64,000 nucleotides of DNA. It comes from Embiotoca jacksoni. Taxonomy: Eukaryota; Chordata; Actinopteri; Embiotocidae. The translations under genes were made by a program, and so were the position numbers. The stretch lies in contig JAKOON010000010.1 of NCBI GenBank assembly GCA_022577435.1, positions 20,130,024 through 20,194,023 on the forward strand, in the 5' to 3' direction. How positions within the stretch are numbered: the stretch's first letter is position 1; each line of letters opens with the position of its first letter. Below are positions 36,652 to 49,409 of the stretch, piece by piece. Below the pieces are notes generated by a model. That model saw only the letters and a list, made by a program, of their open reading frames with translations. It was not told the origin of the DNA and ran no database searches.

Positions 36652-38510
36652 ATGGCTCCTCCGGTTGCAGTGTCTCCTTTGATCAAGGTTAGTGTTGACA
36701 AATATATTGTTAAAAAAAAAGGGGGTTTACTCGTGTTTTTATTGTAAAACGACCTCACCCTCGAAAGCAGCCGCGTCCATTAAAACGACGCAGCGCTTAT
36801 TTGCTGCTTCTAAATGGAAAAGTCATCGGACTGAGGTTTTTTTTTTAAAAGTATATTTAAATATATAAATAAATAATATCGGACGATTCTGTTTTGGCCG
36901 AACTTCAGAGTGGGGCCACACGTCTCTGATAAACTTCACACCACTTCTGTCCTACGTGTAGTTTGTGCTCACGACTAAGATCTAAAATAAACTGCCGGCT
37001 TTATGAATGGAGTTCAGTCGGTTCAGACGTATCTTTGGACTGTAAATCCAGTCGCCTTGTTGCGACTCATGCGGCCACTTAGACACGTTATTCCTGTCGG
37101 GAATGTGTATCCAGCCAAAGAATCGACTTTACAATCCTGTTGTTTGGTTTATAAAGCGCTGAATGGGTTTAAGGGCCGTAATGCATTTCTGATCTGCTGC
37201 GACCTTTTTATGAATCGTCCCCCCCCCCCCCCCCCCCCTCCCTCCTCAGGTCGTCTGGGACTGTGAAACCCTTTGAAACGCCTTGTTGTTGAAATGTGCC
37301 GTTACAAATAAACTTGCCTTGCCTTTGTATTGCAGACAGCCCGGTATTCAGCTCTGATTGCTGGCATCATCTATGGCAAAAAGAGATATGGTGAGTGATA
37401 CTGACACCAACCCACTTAAATCTATTAAATAGAGCAGAAAACAGACATCCCAAACACTAGAGATATATTTAGGGCTGCAAATAAGGATTATTTTCACTGT
37501 CAATTCAGTGTTTTTTTTCCCCAAGTTTGTGGGAGACCTATGCACACCTATTTGGCGTTTTAAATTTAGTTTTTCAATTAAAAATCTGCTGTTTTTGACC
37601 ATTATTTTTAACATATCTGTTTATAAATGTTCCAAAATTATTGTCAGCAATAAACAAGACTCAAAACGTTTCGAATTAAAAACCTGCTAAAGGAGTTAAT
37701 TACTCAATTTGATGCGCTTCACAATGATTTTGCTTAGATGCAATTAATGTCAACTATTTTTTTCATTTGAACAATAAGCTGTTTGGTTTTTCAAATATTA
37801 GAAAATTGTAAAAAAAAACAAAAAAAACATCAACCCCTATTTTCCAAATCCCGAAGTGTCATCACGGAGAACTAAAGGAACCAGAAAATATTCCATCTAA
37901 GAAGCGTGAATCAGAGAATTTTTGAATTATTTTCATTAAAGAATGACTCGAGATGATTAATCGATTATCATAATAATTTTGGGTTGATGAACTAACGGCA
38001 CAACGGGGCAAACTAAATGACAAAGATTAAAGGTTAACAAATATGAATCGTTACTAAACTGCAGCAGTACTTTTACATAAGGAGGATGCTGCTAAGTTTA
38101 GATGTAGGAATAAATAAAAATGTTGCTCACTTGCTTGATGTTGTGCAATTTAGATAATATAACGAGACGCGCTTGAAGTTTCAGGCGCTAAAGAAATGTA
38201 CTTTTTTAAAATCTTTGTAAAAAAAAATAAAGATATAAACCTCCTTTATTTGTCCAGATAACCTGAAGCCCATCGCAGCTGAAGAGAGGAGGATTGAGGA
38301 GGAGGAGAAAAAGGTCCGTGAGGAGCAGGAGCGCATTGCCAAGCAGCTAGCAGAAGGTAGATACTCCGTCTCCAGTCTGCGTATAAATACAGCTGTTGTT
38401 ACTTCACACTATTATCTGCGTTGAGAATCACACTTGCTTTGAAAAAAAAAAAAATCTTAAATGTTTTTACTTTTCTCTTCCCAGCGAATGAAGATACCAT
38501 TTTGAAGTAA
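36652..38510 (+). CDS. atp5me: ATP synthase membrane subunit e
   Basis: Four small exons, 36652-36687, 37336-37390, 38258-38356 and 38485-38510, give 71 residues (about 69 in mammals). The start MAPPVAVSPLIKTARYSAL holds the N-terminal membrane helix, continuing ALIAGIIYGKKRY. A charged, Glu/Lys-rich helix and the end NEDTILK follow the family. Subunit e sits in the inner mitochondrial membrane in the Fo part of complex V and helps dimerise the enzyme. All junctions are GT-AG with matching phases (0, 1, 1). The gene is too fragmented for ORF detection. Its first intron holds a LINE 3' fragment and a C20-type run. It lies between two photoreceptor genes but is itself a housekeeping gene. Confidence 0.94.
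37003..37322 (+). mobile_element. Truncated LINE 3' end in atp5me intron 1
   Basis: One frame reads LVYKALNGF and, after a C-rich run, a second frame reads RSSGT. These are phrases found near the end of the reverse-transcriptase ORF of L2/CR1-like fish LINEs. The right end, TTGAAATGTGCCGTTACAAA followed by TAAACTTGCCTTGCCTT, matches the 3' tail of such elements. The copy is short and broken, with an internal deletion next to the C run at 37219-37238. It is not functional. Confidence 0.6.
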
Positions 38511-41273
38511 AGCTCTGGAGCGCTGCGTGAGGATGTCCACGTCCATGTGCAATTTCCAACCTCTCCTCCCTTTTTCTGGAGTTACCGTGGCAACGTCCGG
38601 TCACGATCAGTCAAACGCTCCCGTCATGTGGCTGCGTTTTGCTCTTCCCTCGAACAATGCAACAGCCCCTCCGTGTTGCCAGATGTTAGTTACATAATAT
38701 GAAATGAGGCTCTTTAACTCGGCATTGTAAAACTGCAAATACAACAAGTTATTAGGTTGATGTTTGTTATGAATTAATGTCATAAATACACAAGTACATG
38801 AGCGATGTAGTCTTTGTAGTCAGCAGCATGTGACCTCCTTCAGAAAATTACAATTATTACAGGAAAAAAATTTGTTCACAATAAAAGCAGAAATATTTAA
38901 CTTGTATCTGTTAGATGATGTTCACTTGTTTCCTTTTTGGATCCCTGGTTCCAGTTACAATACCTACTTTAATTATTTTGTCCTTCAATTAAAAACAAAA
39001 AACATGACAAAGCTTGTTGTACTTATGTTTAAAATACACAAGTGTGAAGGTGTCACTAGATTTTCAAAAGGAAGCTGGGTAACTTAGTGAAATTGTGTCA
39101 TTCTTCTAATTTTAAGTCTCTTAAATGAAAAAGTCATGTGATTGTGAAAAAAGGTTCATCCCATGGAAACTGTTGGCGACGCAAACATTTGATCCTCTTT
39201 GAAACAGTTCCTACAGGTAAAGGTGAAATCCTTGAACAACCCCACAACAAAAATAAGCTTTTGTCAGACACTTCTTGAACTTGAAAATAATGTATTATTC
39301 TTCAGTAAATAAAAGTAACCACAGCCTTGGTTTCAGACCTGTATTAGAACATTTTACATAACTGTCCAGCAGTCTCTTGACATTGACTTGGTAAAATGTT
39401 TTGCCCACTTTTCCAAGCAAAATTCTCTATTGCAAGACATGCAAACAAAATTTCAATGGGCTTCATATCTGGGCTTGGACTAGGCCTTTCCACAACCCTC
39501 CATTTCTTCTTTTTGAGCCATTTCTTGGTGGACTGCTTGAATTTGCAGCCCCGGACAAATTGATAGTCAGTTGAAATCTACACCACTGATCTCTCCCAAC
39601 AATAACCTGCTCATATCCTCTTGTTATACAACTCACCCTGCTTGCACACAGCAGCCAGTACCCTGCCATGGCTCCAGTCCAGACATGTTCAACCTGTGCT
39701 CACCGACAGTTAAAGAAGCGTGTATCTGCATTAGGATCATTTAAACCGAGCTCTTCTTTTCAGATTAGAGATGCAGAGTTAACACTCTTGACATATTACA
39801 GGTCCTGTTGGGTTCAAGGATCTGGCAACGCTGAACAGCTCGGGACGTCAAAGCAAGCAGGCTTACCTAATATAACCAGGACAGTTTATTAGTAGACCGA
39901 CAACAATGCCAGTGTAGACTACAAATACAGCCAGACTTGGTGGCACACCAGTCTTTAATTAGTTCCCGCCTCACTGTAAATAACAAAAATACCATCTGTG
40001 GACTGAAGGGAGGTTATAAAAGGGATTACAGTGATCTGCTTACATTTTATTTGTGGCACACAATCACAGATGAAGAAGAGAAAAATGCTTGAATACCACA
40101 GTGATAACAAATAACAAAAGCAAATGACATTTATCTGCTGCCAAAAAATATCTTAAAACGCCTGCTTCGGTATCTTTCTGCGCTCTTTGTTGATGCATGA
40201 ATGTTGTAAGTTTCCTTTAACAGCTGGTTTTACTCAGGATTACAGGTTGGAGCTCTGGCAGCTTTTAGAGACAAGATGACTAGATTACTTAAGCAAGTTA
40301 GCAACACCTGACGGGTACACCTGAGCTGCTGCTGACATAACATGATATGAGTTCATGACTCAATGCTATTGTCCAAAATAGTCATATATAGTCAATATCA
40401 TTTTCCCATTTACAAATGCATTTTTTTACCTCCCCTTTTGTCTTTCATACTTTCTCTGAGGCCTGAAATATATATTTTTTTAAGTGTGAAAAAAAAGTGC
40501 CCGTATCAAACAGAAACATAAACAGTGACATAATACTTAATCTAAAAATCTGTTTGCAGGGACAAAACATATATATTTAACTGGTAAATTCATGGATTTA
40601 GGATTTTGCAGACTAAATATGTTTTTCTTTTTATGTTTTATACCCAAATAAACAAGAAATCTTACAATCTAAAAGTGCCCCCGTAATCACTTTCTCCATT
40701 AAATAGCTGCAGGCAAATAAATAATGAAGAATTATACAAGTGAGGCTATTCTTTTCTCCAGTTTTCTAAGCCAGTTGTAAAATAATGAAGTATTTCATCA
40801 GATAAACTTTACTGGCCTCTTATTATCTTCTTTCAGGATTTGGGAACCTTTTTTTTTTTTTTTTAACTCCGAGGGACAACACAGAAGACGGCTGGAAAAA
40901 CAAACCCCAAATCGCTGAAAATATGTGTACGTGAAAGGCTCTCGTGGATCCTGTATTACACCAGGAAGTCAGAACACTCTGTTTTGTTTTATGTGTCCAT
41001 GTAACCTCCGAGCCCAAAATACACCCGCTTGAACACCTTCGCTGTGGACGTGTGACTGGAGGATCAGGCCACGTTTCCCCCGCCCGGGGGCATCTGCCAT
41101 GATGTATTCTATTATGTAGCCCTGCAAACAATTGCATAAAGCTAATACACTGCTGAAGGCGAGGGCTCATCAGCTTACAGCGGGGGATTTTGTTAACTGG
41201 ATTAGCGTAGATTTAAGCTCTGCATTTAGGTTCAAGAGGTGAAAATAATCAGTGAGCCTGTCTGTTCGTCGAG
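38511..41273. other. Spacer between atp5me and rbp4l
   Basis: No coding exon was seen. It includes the atp5me 3' UTR (AATAAA near 39307), a degraded transposon-like segment (39366-39720) and the rbp4l upstream region. GGATTA (the OTX/CRX core) occurs at 40023-40028, 40237-40242 and 41199-41204. With a 6-base core this number is only mildly suggestive. Confidence 0.5.
39366..39720 (+). mobile_element. Remnant of an old interspersed repeat
   Basis: Phrases TCAATGGGCTTCATATCTGG, CTTGGACTAGGCCTTTCCAC and GAGCCATTTCTTGGTGGACT match an element common in fish and amphibian genomes, which I know only by sequence. The rest is diverged and has no coding capacity. The family name is left open. Confidence 0.5.
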
Positions 41274-41280
41274 TATAAAA
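41274..41280 (+). promoter_or_regulatory. TATA box of rbp4l
   Basis: TATAAAA followed by GG lies in GTCGAGTATAAAAGGCTC. Transcription would start near 41305. A strong donor, CTTCAG|GTAAGG, follows at 41361/41362, so a non-coding exon of about 57 bases is likely. A TATA promoter suits a highly tissue-specific gene. Confidence 0.75.
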
Positions 41281-41581
41281 GGCTCACATCACACCACGGC
41301 AACTCACACACTGCAACTACTCTGAACTGAAACCTTCCTGAGACTTCAGTCCACACTTCAGGTAAGGAGACGCAGCTTTACAGGGACCTGCTGAACTTTT
41401 TACAAAGAAATAAGGAGATGCAAGAGTGACTTTTTTTTTTTTTTTTCCCCCCCACCATTTTGCCACCATCTAAAAGTTTGAAGAGATTTTAAAAGATTAC
41501 AATAGGAATGTTGACTTTAAAACTACGACTATAACTTTTTATTTTTTACATTAACACAAATTTTACATGGGTTTTGCTAGA

Positions 41582-42958
41582 ATGTACTTCCAAATCGTTG
41601 CCCTGGTGGTGATGTTCCTGGCCTGCGTGGAGCAGGGCCTGGCGACCTGCGTGGTGGACAGCTTCACAGTGAAAGAGGACTTCGAGCCCCAAAGGGTGAG
41701 TCTACAAATACTTCCTTTTGAAATACTTATAAATCCATTCATAGATGAATCCAGAATTGATAAATTCTGCGACATAGTCAACAACGAACTTAAGTAGTAA
41801 GTTGTTTTTGTTTGAATTAATGTAACTTGACATATAGCCTGATATAATTAGCAGTAATAATGCTGTATAGGTTCAGGACAGGAAGATCGCACACTTGTTA
41901 ACAAGTAGGAAAACCATATTTAACAAGAAAAGAATGATCAACATCCTCCATATAAACTAGGACATTATCAGCATCCAATGAAATATAACATTATATTCTG
42001 TGTACTATGGTGGGGATCTCAGGTCTCAGCAATTTGTCAATTTCATCATAACTGCTTGTGCACCCACACACACACAAACAACTTTAACTTCGTTGTGCTG
42101 TTTATGTGCAGATACAGTCTACTGAGAAAATGCCTATTAATATAATCTCTATATTTATCTTTTATTTCTCTGACAGTATGTCGGAAAGTGGTACGCTCTG
42201 CAGAAGAAAGATCCCGAGGGTTTGTTCCTGCAGGACAACATCTCTGCTGAGTACACTGTTGGTGATGATGGTGCCATGGTGGCTTCCTCCAGAGGCAGAG
42301 TCACCCTCTTTGGGTGGGTACTTGTGACTGTGAGATGTTCGCATATTTAAAAAAGGTTTCCATTCCTGCTTACAAATATTAATTTTCTATCTCTACTTGA
42401 CATCCAGCTTCTGGGTTGTCTGTGCCGACATGGCTGCTCAGTACACAGTGCCAGACCCCGGCACCCCCGGCAAGATGTTCATGAACTACCAGGGACTGGC
42501 CAGCTACCTGTCCAGCGGCGGTAAGCCTGCTCAGGTCTACACACACATTCTCGGAGTCCCGCTCCTGACAGCAGCTGAGACTAACTTCCCCTACTCTGCT
42601 TCTCTAGGTGACAACTACTGGGTCATTGACACCGACTACGACAACTACGCCATCACCTACGCCTGCCGCGTCCTGAAGGAAGATGGAAGCTGCGAGGACG
42701 GCTACTCCCTGGTCTTCTCCCGCAGCCCCCGTGGCCTCCCCCCAACCATCCAGAGAGTCGTCCGCCAAAAACAGGAGGAAATCTGCATGGGCGGACAGTT
42801 CCAGCCCGTGCTGCAGTCCGGTATGTAACGAACAGACACACAGTGACCAAAGCACCTTGACTTGCACTTAAGATTTCGTAAAAGCGGGTGTGCAGAAACC
42901 TTGACGAGCATTTAAACTCATCCTTCTTCCTTCTCTGTTTTCAACAGGAGCTTGCTAA
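41582..42958 (+). CDS. rbp4l: Purpurin, retinol-binding protein 4-like lipocalin
   Basis: Exons 41582-41695, 42177-42313, 42408-42520, 42608-42820 and 42948-42958 give 195 residues, near the chicken purpurin length of about 196. Signal peptide MYFQIVALVVMFLACVEQGLA is followed by TCVVDSF, the lipocalin motif GKWYAL, and the long conserved stretches DPEGLFLQDNISAEYTV, WVVCADMAAQYTVPDP and YWVIDTDYDNYAITYACR. It ends LQSGAC. I place the start at 41582, not the in-frame ATG at 41567, because the acceptor TTTTGCTAG ends at 41580 and would pair with the donor at 41362; the upstream ATG would then be intronic. Purpurin is secreted by photoreceptors, binds retinol and has been implicated in optic-nerve repair in fish (established for the family). 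Confidence 0.94.
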
Positions 42959-44372
42959 ACTGGAGTTTGTTGAGCAGCCCTTCATTAAACTAGATCGATC
43001 ATCTTCCCCAAGATGAAGACAGAGCTCTTCTTGGCAGAATAATCCTGTAACGCTATGATTAGCTACGTTCCAACATCATAGGAGGAAGTTATTGGATGAA
43101 TCCAATCCAAAAAAAAAAAAATCAACACTGCCAAGTTGAACAAAAAAATTTCAAGCCAAATCCACTGAAAAGTATGACTATTTGAATGAATGTGATAATG
43201 TAACCAGCTGTACAGTACTGCCACACTGATGGGAAACATCTGCACTGCAATGGTGACAATAAATTTTGTAAAGAAACTTGCTGTTGTCCTTGTCTTTGTA
43301 AAAACTTTAGTGTAATTCAACTTTACTGAAATGTTTCAAGTACAACATTTTTTTTAATATAACAATGAAAAACCTCCTTTCATTGTCCGGTGACATATAT
43401 ATTGACATAATATCATTAAAAGATCAAAATCAACATGAATTGCAAGCAATCACAACGGGGTCCAAAAACCTGCACAATCTGAACCTGAAGCCACGACAAC
43501 CCAACGGGAGTCTCCAACAGAAAGTCCGACGCAGAGCAACACGGGTTGTTCTGGGGGTCTCGTGACAAGATCAAAATCAACAATAAATTCAACCAACAAC
43601 TAACTTACAAGTATCCCTTTTGTATCCAACCCTGATATATCCAATTAATCTGTGACACAGACCTCTATTGTTGTCCAAAATTATTCTGAACTAAATTACA
43701 AAGTGTGTATTAATCCCCTGCCAACAATAGACCCGTACACATGTAAAAAAATTAATCTATTTGAGTAATATTTGCAAGAAACTGGAGTCCAGCTGTTTTA
43801 GGAAATCATTTAGCATTTTTTTTTTTAATGAAACTATATGTTTTTGTACCTTTTTTGTAAGTTTTCTGTCTTCAATAAAAACCAGCAGGCTTCAAGCTGA
43901 TTTGTAAAGTAGAGCGACTGACTGACACATTGTTGGGTTTATTATTTTCTCAGGATTTAATAACAATCAACACAAACATAAAATATAGCCAGCGAGAATG
44001 TTTTTTAATCCAAAGGTCAGAATGAGTCAGCGCGTACTTGATGCTGTAACGGAGTTTTAAAAGGTTTCCACAAAGGCAGCATGTGTTCAATGTCTTTATC
44101 TCCACAGTGAAGGCAGGAGAGCTGCTCATGTTTGCTAATCCTATTCAGTCACTTGTATTTACTGTTCATAAAGTGGTCTGCTTGCAAAGGAGGGAAATTA
44201 AATAACCCAGTCTTTGAAATTACAGCAATTACTATATTCTGCTTCTGTAATATTGTCAATAAGACCATTATATATGCTTATAATGGGACTGTGTAGAACT
44301 TAAACTAATCAATCGCAAATGACCCGGTGAATAATCAGCACATTGATCTGTAGCAGCAGACTTGACTTTGGT
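42959..44372. other. Convergent 3' region of rbp4l and idua
   Basis: The rbp4l 3' UTR ends near 43285. On the minus strand the idua 3' UTR runs from 44372 leftward; AATAAA on that strand (TTTATT at 43937-43942) suggests an end near 43920. The roughly 630 bases between show no coding signal. Confidence 0.5.
43258..43263 (+). other. rbp4l polyadenylation signal
   Basis: AATAAA 300 bases after the stop codon, followed within 25 bases by GT-rich sequence (TTGCTGTTGTCC). This fits the end of rbp4l. Confidence 0.7.
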
Positions 44373-47300
44373 CTACTGGTCCTCTGAATACCTCTCAGGC
44401 AGCGAGTCCGGCCCCGGCCTTCCCCAGTAGTCCACAGCTCGAACTCTGTACAGACCGCCAACCTCCTGGTCCACTACAATACACAACATGGAACATGATG
44501 TTACTTCAATGGCTGGATATTAACATATTCAGTCGTCTTAAAGACAAAAAGATATGCGGACGTGTGACCTGGTGAGTAGACATAAGCGGTAAAAATGGTG
44601 TCCTGGGTATTAATTCGGACGAATTTCTTGAGGTCTGAAGAGAATTCCACTTCAAACGTCTTGATGCATCTGCAAAGTATAAAGTAGTGAATTCATGATT
44701 TCTTGTTGATATTAAAAGTTGCCTAATCTTTCAGAGGACGAAGCAAAACAATGCATATTCCATTATTACACAGAGATGAAATTTGAATGGAGAAGCATTT
44801 TAAACGTGCACCTACTTTGAGTCGACACAGTGGTCAGACCAGATAATAAGGACTTGGCCTTTGGTGATCCTGATGAAGCGTAATCCATTGACCTGATATA
44901 GTGGTATAGTGAGGTGTAAAATTATATGCAATAAGAAAGACGACATCTTCATTTAAGAGACAGGTGAGCATCAATATATGATGATGATACTTGATGTTTG
45001 AATTTTTCAGTCTTGTCCCTCAAAATAATTTTAGCTGATCTCCAATTATCTCCTACACATTATGACAGTAAGTAGACAGTCTAGAGATTATGGACCTCAC
45101 GATGGCGGTGGACTGAGGCCCGTGCAAACAAAGAGATTTTAATTTAAAGTATTTGCTGTGTCGGTACTGACCTGGTCTGGCACGGCTTTGGGCCGAGCAC
45201 AAACGTGTATGAGGAGGACGGAGGGCACAGGCAGCTTGGCTTTCAGAGTCAGCGTGTCCCCTGCGGGAACTTCCCATGGCCCTTCGGTACGAGGGTCCTG
45301 ACACAATAACACATCAGCGGTGGGTCACAGCAATTCTCAAAGCACTTTCCAGACAGCAGATCAGCCACATCAGCTCTGCCTTAAAGACGCCCTGTTGAGT
45401 TTTCTCATTAACAAATGCTGCATTAATACTCAGCGTGCGCATCGTTGAGGTCTCCAGTGTACCTGCACACTCCTGATGCGTCTGAACTGCTCTGCCGTGG
45501 GGTAGTCAGGGCTGCCCATGCTCTGCCACAGCTGGTACGGGTCGGTTACATTATTGTCCATGTAATATATGACATACAGAAGACCTGGAGAATAAACAAA
45601 CACATAGCAAAGCAGGACTGAAACGAATCATTCACTCTTAAAAATCTAATTGTCATGAGTGATCCGACCGTATTCTGTTAAACGTACCTTTTTGTGCAGC
45701 CAGTCCTTGAAGTGAGACGGTGACATCATCAGTGTCGGCGGAGGTGCTGTTGTCGTCACTGTTGTAGACCAGCACTGCTGCCTGCCAGCTGTCGGAGCCG
45801 CCCGGCATCACGGGCTTGTGGCTGCTGGCGAGAACTCCCACCGTGCCGTTGCGGCTTCCTGCCGAGTTCAGAACCTGAGCCAAGATCTGGGTCTCTCCTT
45901 AGATTAGAATCACACATACGGGACAGCTACTTTAGAAAACAAAAGAAGTAAATGCATCAAACCATCACCCCGAGGCACACGCTGTTCACGTGTTCTAGAG
46001 TAAAGTGCGCGTCACCCAGCAAAGCCAGCAGGCCCATGACGGTGAGGACCGGCTTCCTGATGAGCTGGACGTGAGGTGGCTGCGTGTTGTTGACCTGGAA
46101 GCGGGCGGTCAGCGTGCGCTGGGTGAATTGGTGTGGGTGGTAGCTGAGGAAAGCGTTGTCGTTGCTCAGCAGGGTGTAGTTGATGGTGCTGTTCTGGTCT
46201 GCTAGCAGCAGATCCTGATGCTGGTTTATTACCTGTGTGAAGAAGCAGAGAAGAGGTTTAATCACCATCCGGTATTCAAACGGGATTTTTCAGGCTGTGG
46301 GTTTTGTGTCTCTTCACATCACCTTCACTACCATCGCAGCGTAGGTAACATCAGCCCTCCACTCCTGAGGTCTGGACCATCCCACCAGAGGATCCGCCTC
46401 ATCGTTGTAAACAGGGAGGCTGCGGAAGCGGGGGAAACACTCCTGGATCTCCCCTACTGTCTGGATCTCCTGCTGGAGGATGGGCAAGGAGTAGCCTCCA
46501 CCCTGAAGGACGAAGACAGAAACTCAGCTTACATCAGTTTTACACTTGATTAAACACGTGAATTTATCAATAAATACAGTTTTATAGAAGATTTAAGGAA
46601 TGGTGCTTTTGCTTAAATAGCAAATTGTTATTCAAAATGTTATTCGACAGGTAAAAAAAAACATCTTTTGACCACGACTGTATTTGTTTTCTATATGTTG
46701 TAGGTTTGCTCCGGGTCCTAAAGAAACCCACCTTCTTGTGCAGGGCGATGTAGTCGATCCTGACGGCGGTCTCCCCGGTGAAGTAGTTGGTGCCGTTGTA
46801 GCAGTGCTGCAGCAAGGCCCAGCAGTACGGGGAGTGTGGCGGGGGATGGCAGGAGTCCCCTGGACCTCCAAACCTCAGCAGACCGCTGGCAGCACGCAGA
46901 CCCTCAGAACAGGCATCATAGTAGTTTAGAAAGCCTAAAGACAAGTTTGTTATTATACTAAAGGAACTACAGACCTGCTGACGGTCAGTGTTCTCGAAAC
47001 GATAGTTTTACAAAATAAAAAAACTCAAAAAGATTTAAGTTGAAACAGCTGTCAGACTGCAAACTAAAAACTCTCCACTGAAACAGAATTACTCATGAAG
47101 AGGCGTTCATATTTATAGGACCCGCTGTTGCAGGCAAAAATAACTGATAATACATTGAAATACCGGGTGACACGTATAACGGGTTTACCTTGAATTGACA
47201 CGGAGACATTATCAAAGTCATGGTTGTTGGGCTCATTCCACGTTTCAAAGTTCCACTGCGAAACTCTTCCGAGGCCATATCGGTCTGAAATTTACAATCA

Positions 47301-48873
47301 ATAATCAACGTAAAAACAAACAAAAAAACACAACAGAAATCAGTAGCAGGGTCTTACAGTGCAAATTAAGTTCGTTTTAGTTCACTTATTGATAAAACAC
47401 AAAAACAAGTTTCAGATGACAAATTGAATGTAAAGCAATCTATTTCATTTAGTTGTAAATTATCAGTAAAACATAAATCAATATAAATCAAGCCTCACCC
47501 ACCCAAGTCTATTTAAAAAAAAAATATTATTCATCCAACATTTAATTTACAACTCGTGTATTTTCTTTAAAATTCAGTTTCATTGGACATAACTGAATGA
47601 TATGGAGTATACACAACATATAGAACAATCACCAAACAATGGCAGCCAACGCTCACTCACCGATGTACCTCTTGGCGATGAGATAAACCAGATTTCTCCA
47701 CTCGACCACTTGCGATTTGTCCTCAAAGTCAGTGAAGTAGTTTGAGACACTGCCCATCAGCTCAAAACCTAACAGACGCAAGAGAGAGCAGTGAAATTAC
47801 ATTTGACCTGGACATTGTATTTGTACTCTTACATTTACATTTATAATTTAAGTGCAGTTTGGCGAGTGAATTATTGGACTCCACCAAACTGGAGGCAAAT
47901 TTATATCGTGATGAAAACACTGTAAAGATCGACAACAAATATAAAATGATTGTAGTAAAGTACCTGGTTGGAGTCCATTGATTCCCAAGAGCTCCACCAG
48001 CTGGTCCAGTTTAGTGAAGTTATACCGAGTTTGTCCTCCAATATCTCTGCAACAACAAAATTTGATCATTTATCGTGAGTGCTCACAAAACCTGATAATC
48101 ACACTGTATGTCATCTTCAGACTAGAAAGTCTTACTTTATCCTGAATGTCTTCTTTCACATGACTAATGTTATGGCCACCGTGGCCTGCTCGTGTCACAC
48201 TTACTGTGCAGTGACCAGCTCCAGCATCCAGTGTATCCTGACCTGCTGGATCCCTCCGTGAGGAACTGAGCCCACATAGGCCAGATTCAGCTGCTGGTCG
48301 ATGCTCAGGTCAAACTGGTGGGCCTGGGTGTGAGGGAGTGGAGGGCTGGACACACACACACACACAACAGTTTCAAAAACGTGTTTAACTTTGTGATGTG
48401 ATATTGACGATATGTTTAATATACCAGCTTGTTCATGAAGTGTAGCCAACTAAGACTTCAGATAGTTATGGGATTTCATTTGACAGCAATTTAGCCCTGA
48501 AAATGTACTGAGAAAAGACTTCGCCAATCTCCGTAGAAAAAGTATAACATTTTGAAACATCTAGGAATTGTTCAATATAAGCGTTTGTTGTAAAATGCCA
48601 GACTAACCATAGAGGTATTCTGGTATATTCGGCATAAAAAATAAACCTTCACTCATAACTCCAATGAAAGAAAAACCCCGACTTTCTGATTCAAATGTGT
48701 TGATTGCTCGCTGTAAGGGCGGGTTTAAATCCGACTAACCAGAAACCGGTGCTTCTCCAGAAGTGTTTGAGATCTCCTGTTGGTCTTCCCACATCGACTG
48801 CGATAAAATACGAAGCGCCTGAAGCTCCGTAAATGTTCAGGACCGAAGCTAAAACAGAAAAAGTTGTCCACAT
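44373..48873 (-). CDS. idua: Alpha-L-iduronidase, lysosomal glycosidase (GH39)
   Basis: Fourteen exons: 48873-48740, 48345-48205, 48046-47964, 47768-47661, 47284-47189, 46934-46732, 46502-46323, 46232-46016, 45897-45688, 45584-45463, 45297-45172, 44892-44816, 44669-44569, 44473-44373. They give 632 residues with all phases consistent. IDUA removes terminal iduronic acid from dermatan and heparan sulfate; loss causes mucopolysaccharidosis I. An N-terminal signal peptide starts MWTTFSVLASVL. The acid/base Glu173 (WNEPNNHDFDN) and nucleophile Glu290 (YNDEADPLVGW) are each nine residues before the human positions 182 and 299. The barrel is followed by beta-sandwich and fibronectin-like parts ending YWGRPGPDSLPERY. 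The donor of exon 8 (CTGG|GTGACG) was chosen to give LLALLGETQILAQ; later GTs in the frame are possible. No SLC26A1 exon lies inside, unlike the mammalian arrangement. Confidence 0.96.
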
Positions 48874-49378
48874 CGTGTCCGCGACCGGACGTGACAACTT
48901 TGCACGTCGCGCGCGACCTTAAACTGCGATAAATACGACGTGGAATAAAGTCTGAGGGCTCAACTTCACCCCCAACGTGCCTTAAACATTGTAGGTGAGA
49001 AAAAGCACGAAGAAGCTCAGCCATAACTCACTCCGACGAGTCTTAAAACACAACAAAACAAACGCATCTCAAGGGAACTAGGTAGTTGCGGTCACATGAG
49101 CGCGATGACGTATATCTCGGGCGACATTGTTGTTGTCTTGTTTTTGGGAAGCGAAGCCTGGTTCGTAAAGTAGAGCAAATTATTTTCCTTCCCAATCTTC
49201 TTGTAGGTTAAATTGAATTATATCGGAATAATTACCTAGTTAAAACTTGTACCCGTTTCTCGTCGTTTTACATCGAATCCACAACTTAATTCGTTTCGTG
49301 TTATGTAAAAACTTGCATCCAGAAATTGGTCAGACCGTAAGAATAAATGTTAAACAAGGAGCTGTTAATGGGACATTT

Positions 49379-49409
<31 letters not shown>

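Noticed and set aside
46005..46205. Plus-strand frame possibly representing a nested slc26a1
   Set aside because: The peptide has no membrane segments or transporter motifs. It is antisense to idua exon 8.
48874..48897. Upstream extension of idua to a TTG at 48897
   Set aside because: TTG is not a normal start in vertebrates. The ATG at 48873 begins a proper signal peptide.
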